From NCBI GenBank assembly GCA_014729735.1, contig WJJN01000348.1:1-14017 (forward strand): a stretch of 14,017 bases of DNA. Direction: 5' to 3'. Positions 1 through 7,043 of the stretch are shown here, piece by piece. Position 1 is the first letter of the stretch; each line of letters starts with the position of its first letter. The DNA is from Candidatus Zhuqueibacterota bacterium. GTDB taxonomy: Bacteria > Zhuqueibacterota > Zhuqueibacteria > Thermofontimicrobiales > Thiofontviventaceae. A program made the position numbers and the translations under genes. The notes below the pieces were generated by a model, which saw only the letters and a list, made by a program, of their open reading frames with translations, did not search any database and was not told the DNA's origin.

Positions 1-22
1 CGTGGTTTAAAAATTTTTCATA

Positions 23-2134
23 CTAACTCCCCAATTTTGTCAAACCAAACAAAAATAGAATCACCAGAATCACTACTCCCCAAATCATGAGAAACCCGAG
101 AATATCGCGGCGGGTTGGTTTTAATAACTCGATGCTGCCATTTGGGAAAATCTTATTCTGCTTGAAGCGAGTCGGATTTTTGCGCGTCAGCTCCATTTCC
201 CGGACATCATCCTCCGGCGAGCCGCGCACGGGAGTGTGCATCCTTCCGTAGAATTGATCCAGAGTTTCCTGGTTGTTCTTTCTGGTGAAGAATGAGATCA
301 GGATTATAATCACAAAGGGCATCGCGATATCCAGATAAAATCCAAGTGCGTTCAGATCACCGACGCCGAAATTGCGTAGATCGATGCCGAGCATTGCCGG
401 GAATAAAAGACTTACCCTGAATCTGCCCTTGCCGATCAGCGGAGAATCGGGATCATTCGGATACTGGCGAACTACATTTTCAAAGAAAATTCCACGAGGC
501 TCGATCTTCACTTCCTTTTGAATTACCTGTCCCACCTGAGCAGCATCTCCACGCTGAACATCATCCTCGGTTGCGCCGCCTTTTACCATCACGCTGCGCT
601 CGGTAGTCATTTGCGTAAAATACAATGATTTTGAGAACGGCTTGATGTCGGTGCCGAAATTTCCTAGCAGCACGGTGAAGACCGCACTGTAGAAAATGGC
701 AGTCCACACGGCTTTCGGCGTCGCTTTGCGCCAGATGATCGCGATCCAGAATGGCGGACCAAATACCAGCCCTATGGAGAGCATGAATTTGAACACCAGC
801 AAAAAATCCTGAAAATAGAGCGTGATGAAAATTGAGATCAGCAGCACCAGGACTGCCGTGATCCGGCTGACCATAATCCTCGTTTTTTCGGTGCTGTTAG
901 GGAACAATGGCTCATAGATCGTTTTTGTAAACAATGCGCTGGCTGAAACCAGTAACGCCGATGCTGTGGATTGCAGCGCAGCCAGCAGACAGATGATCAT
1001 CAAGCCGATCAGACCAGGACCGAGAAGCTGCCGCGACATGTAACCCCAGATCATGTCCGGATCGGAAATCTGATTTTGATAAAGTGCAAAACCGATGATG
1101 CCGGTGAAGCCCCATAAAATAATCGTCAGCCGTTTCATCATGTTGCCGTTGATTCTGCCGACGCGTGATGCTTCCTCATCTCGGGCACTGCCCATGACCT
1201 GTGGATTTTGCGGTGCGGATTCAAACACGATCAATCCGACACAGACCAACGCCGCGACATAGTACCACGGATATTCGCTCGTGGCGATTGTTCCGAACAG
1301 ATTGAAAAACGATTCCGGCACCACATCGTGCAAGCCGACAAATCCGCCTATTTTTATTAATCCAAAAGGAAGCAAAAGAAGCGAGAGCACGATCAGCAGC
1401 AATCCCTGAAAAGCGTCCGTGATCGCGGCGGCTAATATTCCGCCAGCCACCGTGTAAAAGATCAGGATTATCGACAATGCCAGAAGGAATACCGTCGGAT
1501 TTACGACGGAAATACTGGACCGCACTTTGCCCTCGGTTTTCAATGCCTGCAGCCGTGCATATTCCTGCTGCTCATCCACGGTAAGATCTCGCTGTAGCAT
1601 GATCGATTCCAGAGTGTTCATGCGGTCGAAGTTGCTTAGCCACTGTTTTTCTTCGACAGTGAGTTGATCCTGCTGTTTGGGCATCACGATTTGCACCGTT
1701 TTCTGGAGCGTAATAGACGCTAGGCTGATGTTTGCGATCAAATAAAAAATACCGATACCGGCATATAGTGATTCCAATCCCCGGCTTTCATACCTCAACC
1801 GGAATATTTCACCCATGGAATCAATACGAAGCCGGCGCTGCCAGATCGTGGTGAACCAGTAAAACGGCGTCGCAAACAGCGTGAACAGGTGCACCCAGAT
1901 TCCAGCCATGCCCATTCGAAATGTTTCACGGGACGCGCCCACCGGAACATCGGAACCGGTTGCCATGCCGAAATTCATGAATGTTTGAAGGATCGTTCCG
2001 ATTCGCCTGCCGCCCATCAGGAAATCTTCCTGATTTTTAATGCGGTAAGAAACAACCACGCCAATGAGCACCAGCGCAATAAAATAAGCCAGTATCAGAA
2101 TTGCGTCGAGAATATGAAGCCCCAGAATATGCAT
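23..2134 (-). CDS. Sodium:solute symporter family protein, long form (703 aa)
   Basis: This is an inner-membrane secondary transporter of the SSS family, expected to couple Na+ entry to solute uptake; the solute cannot be told from sequence. About 13 or more hydrophobic segments span residues 8-30 to 678-698. Family marks are a GGRRIG motif at 41-46 and the run AALQSTASALLVSASAL at 385-401. In that run Ser389-Thr390 align by eye with the Ser/Thr pair that lines the Na2 site in PutP. Usual family length is about 500-550 aa. The excess comes from a polar, charged insert at about 152-206, a roughly 100-residue polar loop at 493-595, and a C-terminal tail with a QFYGRMHTPV motif at 627-636 seen in one SSS subgroup. 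I chose the ATG at 2134, not the TTG seven codons upstream, because AAGGAAG sits 5 bases before it. The gene ends close to the window edge and follows the M23 gene after 156 bases. Family call is firm, substrate unknown. Confidence 0.93.
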   Translation of the reverse strand: MHILGLHILDAILILAYFIALVLIGVVVSYRIKNQEDFLMGGRRIGTILQTFMNFGMATGSDVPVGASRETFRMGMAGIWVHLFTLFATPFYWFTTIWQRRLRIDSMGEIFRLRYESRGLESLYAGIGIFYLIANISLASITLQKTVQIVMPKQQDQLTVEEKQWLSNFDRMNTLESIMLQRDLTVDEQQEYARLQALKTEGKVRSSISVVNPTVFLLALSIILIFYTVAGGILAAAITDAFQGLLLIVLSLLLLPFGLIKIGGFVGLHDVVPESFFNLFGTIATSEYPWYYVAALVCVGLIVFESAPQNPQVMGSARDEEASRVGRINGNMMKRLTIILWGFTGIIGFALYQNQISDPDMIWGYMSRQLLGPGLIGLMIICLLAALQSTASALLVSASALFTKTIYEPLFPNSTEKTRIMVSRITAVLVLLISIFITLYFQDFLLVFKFMLSIGLVFGPPFWIAIIWRKATPKAVWTAIFYSAVFTVLLGNFGTDIKPFSKSLYFTQMTTERSVMVKGGATEDDVQRGDAAQVGQVIQKEVKIEPRGIFFENVVRQYPNDPDSPLIGKGRFRVSLLFPAMLGIDLRNFGVGDLNALGFYLDIAMPFVIIILISFFTRKNNQETLDQFYGRMHTPVRGSPEDDVREMELTRKNPTRFKQNKIFPNGSIELLKPTRRDILGFLMIWGVVILVILFLFGLTKLGS

Positions 2135-2139
2135 AAGTT

Positions 2140-2146
2140 CTTCCTT
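2140..2146 (-). promoter_or_regulatory. Shine-Dalgarno site of the long symporter gene
   Basis: AAGGAAG on the minus strand lies 5 bases before the ATG at 2134. It falls inside the longer open frame that begins at a TTG at 2155, so it decides in favour of the ATG as the real start. Confidence 0.75.
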
Positions 2147-2235
2147 TGCTAGCAAAATTCTAAATTTCTAAAACCATTAATCTAAATTTGCTGTTAAGTA
2201 ATGTATTTTTCAAATATAAAGCCCAACCATAATTT

Positions 2236-2283
2236 CCACTGATTACACAGTTTTTTTATCTGCGAAATCTATGTCATCTGTGG
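2236..2283. repeat. Imperfect inverted repeat, probably a dispersed intergenic element
   Basis: The arms are 2236-2250 (CCACTGATTACACAG) and 2269-2283 (CTATGTCATCTGTGG). They match as inverted copies at 12 of 15 positions, around an 18-base centre containing a T run and ATCTGCGAAAT. The element begins 8 bases past the M23 stop codon. From memory, similar words (CTGTGTAATCTGTGG) recur as short intergenic repeats in several environmental bacterial lineages; I cannot confirm copy number from this window. It could act as a 3' hairpin for the upstream transcript, but the stem has mismatches and no clean U tract follows it. Confidence 0.5.
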
Positions 2284-2290
2284 TTCCCAA

Positions 2291-3679
2291 TTAGCGATTC
2301 ATCGGAATCCCCAACCGTGTACGCGGTCGTATCGAAAACGACCAGAATGGATTCGTCTGCTCGATGGCAATGATCACTTCATTCATGCCTTCGTTAAACT
2401 CCACCTGCTTCATTTGAGAATCCCATTGAAACGGCTGCTTCTTCCGGTGATACGGATTCTTGTTTTCGCCTTCATAAACCAAATTGCCATTCAGATACAA
2501 TCTGGCAATTCCGGTATGCCCGAACCATAGCTCGCCCGGCATGTCATTCTCGCATTCAAACGTTCCTTTCAATATTGCACATTGATTGAAGACCACATGA
2601 TTCAAGCCGGAAAATGGCGCTTCTGCCACCGCCTCCCGGACATGAACAATACCAGGTAACGAATTCTTAAATTTATGTGATGATTTTATTTTTCCCAAAA
2701 CCACATCTTTTTCAAATTGAGTCCTGTCCATCAAATTATCGGGATTATAATACACATCGAAATCAGTCAAAAAATCCTGATAGTGCGGTAGTGATTCCGC
2801 ATACCATTCCTTCAGGAACGGGAAGGGATTCACGTGCACTTTCTTTTCCAGATGGATGATGCTGAAATGTAAATGAAACCAGCCACCTGAGCTGCCTCTG
2901 GCGCTCGCATATCCCAGCGGCTCACCTTTTTCAATGATTTCGCCCCGTTTGAAATCTCTCGCCAGCCCGCTCATGTGAGTATAATAATACAGCACCGGCT
3001 GTTCCGGATGTTTGACCAAAAAGCAATTCGGACCGATAGGTGCGTCGTTTTTATTGTACAACAAGCTTTTTTCGATGAACTCAGGATAATCATCAGGTGA
3101 AACGATAATTCCCCGGCACACCGAACGTACTAATTTGCCTTCCCACACACCGAAATCCCAGCCGTCATGATAGCGGTTGCGTTTATTTTCTGCAATGCCT
3201 TCCAAAATATCGACATTAACGCAGACAGTTAACCAGCCCTGTGTCCGAAAACCACTGTTCCACGGTGTGTATAGTGGATGAACGTGACTCCCCGCCGGCA
3301 TCAGGGGTTCGTTTGCCTTCAATATTCGTATTCGAGCATCTTTTTCAAGATGAAATCGCTTATTGATAAAATCACTCTCATAATCGGAAATCACTTCGGT
3401 TCCGATGCGGACATTGTTCACGATTACATCTGCATTTTCATATCCGACAGGGACAGTAACGATCTCATCACCAACCCGTAATTCCACTTCCGCAGCACCG
3501 ATCCGGCTGAATGTTGAATCATAAAAAGTCACTTTTTTCGAAATCAGCGTGATTTGCGGATAATCCCCTGCCTGCACCGTTTCACCAACGTTCAGTTCAA
3601 TGTATGTCGGGAAATTTCCGAAAGCTATTGCTGCAAATACCAATACCAAGAAAAATGTAATCCTTACTAATTTTAACAT
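2291..3679 (-). CDS. Exported M23-family metallopeptidase with C-terminal beta-sandwich module (462 aa)
   Basis: Residues 1-21 form a signal peptide (MLKLVRITFFLVLVFAAIAF), so the protein acts outside the cytoplasm. A beta-rich segment of unknown type covers about 25-135. The LytM/M23 core lies at about 165-285: His171 and Asp175 in YHDGWD, His235 in YTHMS, and His269/His271 in FHLHF. These match the HxxxD and HxH zinc and catalytic motifs. The family usually cleaves peptidoglycan cross-bridges, but no LysM, SH3 or coiled-coil targeting part is visible. The C-terminal 365-455 contains LYLNGNLVYEG and a NEVIIAIE strand, resembling the C-terminal module of the two PHP proteins upstream. I place the start at the ATG at 3679: GGAGAG lies 5 bases before it and the signal peptide starts there. 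The open frame extends 24 codons further upstream, but that part is Cys/Ser-rich and would bury the signal peptide. It follows the metallophosphoesterase after 68 bases. Confidence 0.86.
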   Translation of the reverse strand: MLKLVRITFFLVLVFAAIAFGNFPTYIELNVGETVQAGDYPQITLISKKVTFYDSTFSRIGAAEVELRVGDEIVTVPVGYENADVIVNNVRIGTEVISDYESDFINKRFHLEKDARIRILKANEPLMPAGSHVHPLYTPWNSGFRTQGWLTVCVNVDILEGIAENKRNRYHDGWDFGVWEGKLVRSVCRGIIVSPDDYPEFIEKSLLYNKNDAPIGPNCFLVKHPEQPVLYYYTHMSGLARDFKRGEIIEKGEPLGYASARGSSGGWFHLHFSIIHLEKKVHVNPFPFLKEWYAESLPHYQDFLTDFDVYYNPDNLMDRTQFEKDVVLGKIKSSHKFKNSLPGIVHVREAVAEAPFSGLNHVVFNQCAILKGTFECENDMPGELWFGHTGIARLYLNGNLVYEGENKNPYHRKKQPFQWDSQMKQVEFNEGMNEVIIAIEQTNPFWSFSIRPRTRLGIPMNR

Positions 3680-3684
3680 ATTTA

Positions 3685-3690
3685 CTCTCC
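3685..3690 (-). promoter_or_regulatory. Shine-Dalgarno site of the M23 gene
   Basis: GGAGAG lies 5 bases before the ATG at 3679 and supports that start over upstream codons of the same frame. It is complementary to ACTCT just upstream, so it could be masked in an alternative RNA fold. Confidence 0.7.
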
Positions 3691-3693
3691 AAA

Positions 3694-3716
3694 AGAAAGA
3701 GTGACTAACTCTCTCT
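3694..3716 (-). promoter_or_regulatory. Hairpin directly upstream of the M23 ribosome-binding site
   Basis: In the RNA of the minus strand the arms AGAGAGAGT (3716-3708) and ACTCTTTCT (3702-3694) form a 9-bp stem with one G-U pair and a 5-base loop. The hairpin ends 3 bases before the GGAGAG site. The 3' arm can instead pair with GGAGAGT at 3690-3684: seven pairs, two of them G-U, with a 5-base loop, which would hide the ribosome-binding site. It could therefore tune translation, or it could be chance pairing in a purine/pyrimidine-skewed gap. It is too AU-rich to be a strong terminator. Confidence 0.35.
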
Positions 3717-3747
3717 AAACAAGAACAGAATACACTGCATCCTAAAA

Positions 3748-4599
3748 TCATTCCGGCAAAACCAGCTCCCGACTCAACTCCTTTCCGAAACCATGAATCA
3801 CAAGCTTATCCGGAAATACATCGACAATGGCATAGGCGTTTTCAACAGGCGCCTCGACCATTCCATGCAGTGTGAGATGATGAATACCTTTGTGAAATGC
3901 ATAACCTCCTGCATGATCATGCCCCGCGACATAAGCAACAACACAATCTGAATTCTCAATCAAGTCAACAACAGGTTTCGGCTCCTTCATTCGATGCTTT
4001 GCCGCGGCTGCTTCCACCAATGGGAAATGATTGAATACAGTGACCAGTTCATTTTGTTGCCGTGCCACATCAAGTCTTGATCCAAGCCATTTCAGTTGAT
4101 TCTCTCCCAGCACCCCGTAGCCAGCATCATTTCCATCAAGCACGATGAAGCGCCATTTCTCTGACTCCGGAGCTTTAAAATCATAATAAAATTTTTCCAG
4201 TCCCAATTGCTCTTTTAAGATCCCGGCACCCGCCCTCATACAATGATTTCCGATAGCGTGATAAGCAGGCATTATTAATTGATTGTATTCATCCATAACC
4301 TGCTTCACATCAATTGCCGTCTGCTCAGCCGTTTCATTCCCGTCGATGATATCCCCGAGTTGAATAGTGAACGCAAGCTCCTGCTTATTCAAATCGCTGA
4401 CACATTTTTTTAGATTTTCGATTGATTGGCGATAGTACCTTTTTCCTTTTGTGTCTTTATCTGCATATTGTATATCTGCCATTATCCCAAATGAAAATAG
4501 CTTTTGTGCAGGCTGTTTACTGTTCAGGGGTGCACTCAGACCATGCCATAAAAAAATAAACAGTAAAAACAAAAAGACAATTTTTTTATTTAAAAACAT
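3748..4599 (-). CDS. Exported calcineurin-like metallophosphoesterase, ADPRM-like (283 aa)
   Basis: The sequence closely follows the Mn-dependent ADP-ribose/CDP-alcohol diphosphatase (ADPRM) pattern of the metallophosphoesterase superfamily. Those enzymes split the diphosphate of ADP-ribose or CDP-choline. Motifs in order: ADIQYAD at 41-47, with Asp42 and Gln44 where many relatives have DxH; RYYRQS at 55-60; GDIIDG at 82-87; GNH at 117-119, with Cys where Glu is common; NHFP at 190-193; and GHDHAGGY at 226-233, followed by HHLTLHGMVE. All expected metal-ligand positions are present. Unlike the soluble animal enzymes, it begins with a signal peptide (about 1-23), so it should act in the periplasm or outside. 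Two ATGs are possible. I prefer 4599 because GGGGG at 4610-4614 is only 1 base from the other ATG at 4608 (286 aa) and 10 from this one. It follows the PHP gene by 17 bases (8 for the longer form), consistent with translation coupling. Substrate is inferred from family only. Confidence 0.87.
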   Translation of the reverse strand: MFLNKKIVFLFLLFIFLWHGLSAPLNSKQPAQKLFSFGIMADIQYADKDTKGKRYYRQSIENLKKCVSDLNKQELAFTIQLGDIIDGNETAEQTAIDVKQVMDEYNQLIMPAYHAIGNHCMRAGAGILKEQLGLEKFYYDFKAPESEKWRFIVLDGNDAGYGVLGENQLKWLGSRLDVARQQNELVTVFNHFPLVEAAAAKHRMKEPKPVVDLIENSDCVVAYVAGHDHAGGYAFHKGIHHLTLHGMVEAPVENAYAIVDVFPDKLVIHGFGKELSRELVLPE

Positions 4600-4609
4600 A
4601 TCAGTCATA

Positions 4610-4614
4610 CCCCC
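4610..4614 (-). promoter_or_regulatory. Shine-Dalgarno-like site of the metallophosphoesterase gene
   Basis: AAGGGGGT (GGGGG at 4614-4610) matches the AAGGAGGT consensus with one change. Spacing favours the ATG at 4599 (10 bases) over the ATG at 4608 (1 base), although neither distance is ideal. Confidence 0.5.
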
Positions 4615-4616
4615 TT

Positions 4617-6944
4617 TTATTGGGATAACTTTCCAACCGGATCAAAAATCTCAAAATAAAAATCCCATCCACCGGTGCCATTGTCGACCTTTAATAAGAA
4701 TTCATTCTCCCCTTTTACCAGAGTTAACGGGATACACTCTTCATAGGGTGAAGAGCCGCGACGAATCAGTTTTCGGTATATCTCTTCTCCATTGTGCCAG
4801 ATGGCAGCACCATCGTCGCTGCCGAAAAATAGTACGGTCTTGAATTCTCTGGCAGATTCAACAGTCGTGTAAGCATAGGCAAGGGATTGATTCGTGCTCG
4901 ATGTAATCTCCTTAAGATTTATATACCCTTTTCCACCGGTCCGCATCTCTTGCCATTTGATTTGATTTCCGCTTTTTCCTTCATAAGCTTCGCCGAGATC
5001 GATCTGTTCTTCCGGCGGAAACGGTACGTTCAATCCGGTTTCACCTTTATTTTCAAAGGGACCGACGACATACCATTTCTCCGGATATTGATCCATCGCC
5101 AGAATCTGGCACTGCTTTCGGCGCAGGGATGGATCGGAATTCAGAACATCGTTCAGCATAAAATCCATTCGCTCGGCTTTGGGACTGAGTTTTGCAATAT
5201 GAGCATCGATCAGAGAACGCTCGTTTTCATCTTGCTGATCTTTCTTCGCAGATCGAAGCAATTGAATGGCGTCATCATCCGCTTTTTCCGTAATTCTGGA
5301 GTATGCATATTCTCTGGCAGCCTTTCTATCGGAAGTCAGCAGGTACTCGATCATAACCGACTCCAATTCAGAGTCCTTTGGCAAGAATGCGGCTATCTGA
5401 CGTTTCAACCACCAATCAGTTTTCTGAATCGCTGCTTTGAAAGTCTCTGCATCATGTTTATGCTTTTTCAGAAATAGTTCTGCCCGATCCCGTTCGGTTT
5501 CAAAGCCCTTTCCATCAATGTCGACCCAGATTGGATTTGTGAATCCAACCGGTGTTACAGGTAAATTGTGCTGATCCGGAATAATGGGCGACATCGATTG
5601 ACTGCCTTCGGCTTTTGCAACATACCATGTGTCCACTTCAGGATTGAGTGTAATTTCTTTCTTATAATTCAGAGTTTCGTTTTCAGTGAGAATTTCTTCC
5701 GACCATACTTCGCGGGCATTGCCGTAAAGGGTCACTTTATCCACCTTTACCCACGATGGCGCCGCAAGCTCGATGAGCAAATCAACGCTTCCATCCGTAT
5801 CAGTAATGTCAGAGCCGATTCCCCATTTTTCATTCACTGTCAAATTGACAAACACCCCTCGTGCGACTGAGACTTTATGGTCGATGATGTTCCGGGCAAG
5901 AACATACGGATCAAGATTCGCAGGATTTTCGGTCTTACTTGCAACATAATTCCGTGGTGATCCCGCCGGCATCGATAGCAGAACGTGGCTATCGCTGTTA
6001 CCGGTACCTGTCACCCGAAAACCCTTATTCAGGAAATTGAACCATTCGTCCCACACCGAAATTTTATTTTCATCACTCGTATACAATCCATAACCAATAG
6101 TTTCATTCATGATCTCCATCGCTTCGAAATTCCATGAAAATTTCGGATTATTGACGTCGCCCGTCACCGGATTCAGACCGAAATGTCCAAAATAATCCAG
6201 TCCTATATAGCGCGGATGATTTACCTGATTGACAACCGGCGCCGGAAGTCCCTCGCGATACTTGAACATGATATTCGCATCTGACTCTTTGTCGTCGTAG
6301 GCTTCCAGACCTGCCGGTAACGGGAAAATATTAAAATGCCCAATCTCTGTCGTCAATTCATTACCGGGACAGGTGGTAATCATTTCATCGACTCCTAGTT
6401 CTTTTTCTGCCGGTACATAATCGGAAACATAATTATGATCCGTCGCTACGGCAAATTCCAATCCTGCGCCAACGAGCGAGGTAACACGCTCTTCTTCGGA
6501 ACAATGTCCGTCACTGTTGGTGGTGTGCATGTGAAAATCAGCACCGATATAGCCAACAGGATCGATCTCCCGCCGGATCACCCACGTCTGTTCGACGATA
6601 GCATCCGTGCCAAGATCGACTTCCTTCTTATCGACAGAATATTCCATGCCGCGAGAGGCATAAATCGAATATTTACCGGCAGGGATTGTAACCTTTCCTT
6701 CTCCAAAAGCTGTAAAAAAGCCGTTGCCCTCCGGAGCCAGTCCGAATGTTTCCGTTATGTTCAGTTCAAGATCATCACGATTATCTTTAACAAAAACAAG
6801 TTTTGCCGGAATCGGTTGCTGTGTTTCCGCATCCAGAACAACAAACTTCAATTGGGCGGTTCCAGTATAAGTCCGATTACAAAATGAGCTGGAAAACAAA
6901 ACAATAAATATCGAAATAAGGACTATGATCTTTTTTGTGTGCAT
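4617..6944 (-). CDS. CehA/McbA-family PHP metallohydrolase, copy 1 (775 aa)
   Basis: This is an exported PHP-fold hydrolase of the family named after carbaryl hydrolases CehA and McbA; most members have unknown natural substrates. Residues 1-21 are a signal peptide ending in Cys22. The residue before it is Phe, so lipidation is uncertain. About 30-125 is a carboxypeptidase-regulatory-like Ig domain (TQQPIPAKLVF at 41-51). The PHP core at about 131-335 shows ADFHMHTTNSDGH (Asp136, His138, His140, Asp145, His147), ATDHN (Asp169, His170), GNEL (Glu196), VNHPR (His243) and GNSDSH (Asp318, His320). A DIDGKGFETERD loop at 475-486 resembles a calcium loop. About 525-610 is helical and HEAT-like. About 622-770 is a beta module with WYVVGPF, FFGSDDGAAIWHNGEEIY and KGENEFLLKV. 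GGAG lies 6 bases before the ATG. The neighbour at 7044-9371 is its tandem duplicate. Confidence 0.9.
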   Translation of the reverse strand: MHTKKIIVLISIFIVLFSSSFCNRTYTGTAQLKFVVLDAETQQPIPAKLVFVKDNRDDLELNITETFGLAPEGNGFFTAFGEGKVTIPAGKYSIYASRGMEYSVDKKEVDLGTDAIVEQTWVIRREIDPVGYIGADFHMHTTNSDGHCSEEERVTSLVGAGLEFAVATDHNYVSDYVPAEKELGVDEMITTCPGNELTTEIGHFNIFPLPAGLEAYDDKESDANIMFKYREGLPAPVVNQVNHPRYIGLDYFGHFGLNPVTGDVNNPKFSWNFEAMEIMNETIGYGLYTSDENKISVWDEWFNFLNKGFRVTGTGNSDSHVLLSMPAGSPRNYVASKTENPANLDPYVLARNIIDHKVSVARGVFVNLTVNEKWGIGSDITDTDGSVDLLIELAAPSWVKVDKVTLYGNAREVWSEEILTENETLNYKKEITLNPEVDTWYVAKAEGSQSMSPIIPDQHNLPVTPVGFTNPIWVDIDGKGFETERDRAELFLKKHKHDAETFKAAIQKTDWWLKRQIAAFLPKDSELESVMIEYLLTSDRKAAREYAYSRITEKADDDAIQLLRSAKKDQQDENERSLIDAHIAKLSPKAERMDFMLNDVLNSDPSLRRKQCQILAMDQYPEKWYVVGPFENKGETGLNVPFPPEEQIDLGEAYEGKSGNQIKWQEMRTGGKGYINLKEITSSTNQSLAYAYTTVESAREFKTVLFFGSDDGAAIWHNGEEIYRKLIRRGSSPYEECIPLTLVKGENEFLLKVDNGTGGWDFYFEIFDPVGKLSQ

Positions 6945-6999
6945 TAACGTCTCCGTCTATAATTTCATGTTTGATATATTTTCGAGCTTTATTCTCCTA

Positions 7000-7032
7000 A
7001 GATTTCCGATATCTTTGAGACTTCGGAAATCT
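7000..7032 (-). terminator. Strong hairpin between the two PHP hydrolase genes
   Basis: Arms AGATTTCCGA (7000-7009) and TCGGAAATCT (7023-7032) are perfect 10-bp inverted copies. After a 2+2 mismatch the stem continues with 3 more pairs (7012-7014 with 7018-7020) and a 3-base loop. It starts 11 bases past the stop of the PHP gene at 7044. No U tract follows in the RNA, so it is more likely an mRNA-stabilising or processing hairpin, or a dispersed palindrome, than a full intrinsic terminator. It may let the two duplicates be expressed at different levels. Confidence 0.5.
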
Positions 7033-7043
7033 GATCCGAGCCA

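Noticed and set aside
6..20. ATG AAA AAT TTT TAA following GGAG at the end of the symporter gene
   Set aside because: It encodes only four residues; too short to support as a gene, and the window ends before anything further can be seen.
3680..3751. A 24-codon N-terminal extension of the M23 protein
   Set aside because: The extension is Cys/Ser-rich, would bury the signal peptide, and the internal ATG at 3679 has a good ribosome-binding site.
4887..5477. A 196-codon plus-strand open frame opposite the first PHP gene
   Set aside because: It lies wholly antisense to a gene with strong motifs, has no recognisable domain, and is a by-product of the codon pattern on the other strand.
6435..6887. 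A 150-codon plus-strand open frame opposite the PHP core and Ig-like domain of copy 1
   Set aside because: Antisense to well-supported coding sequence, with no motif or convincing start context.
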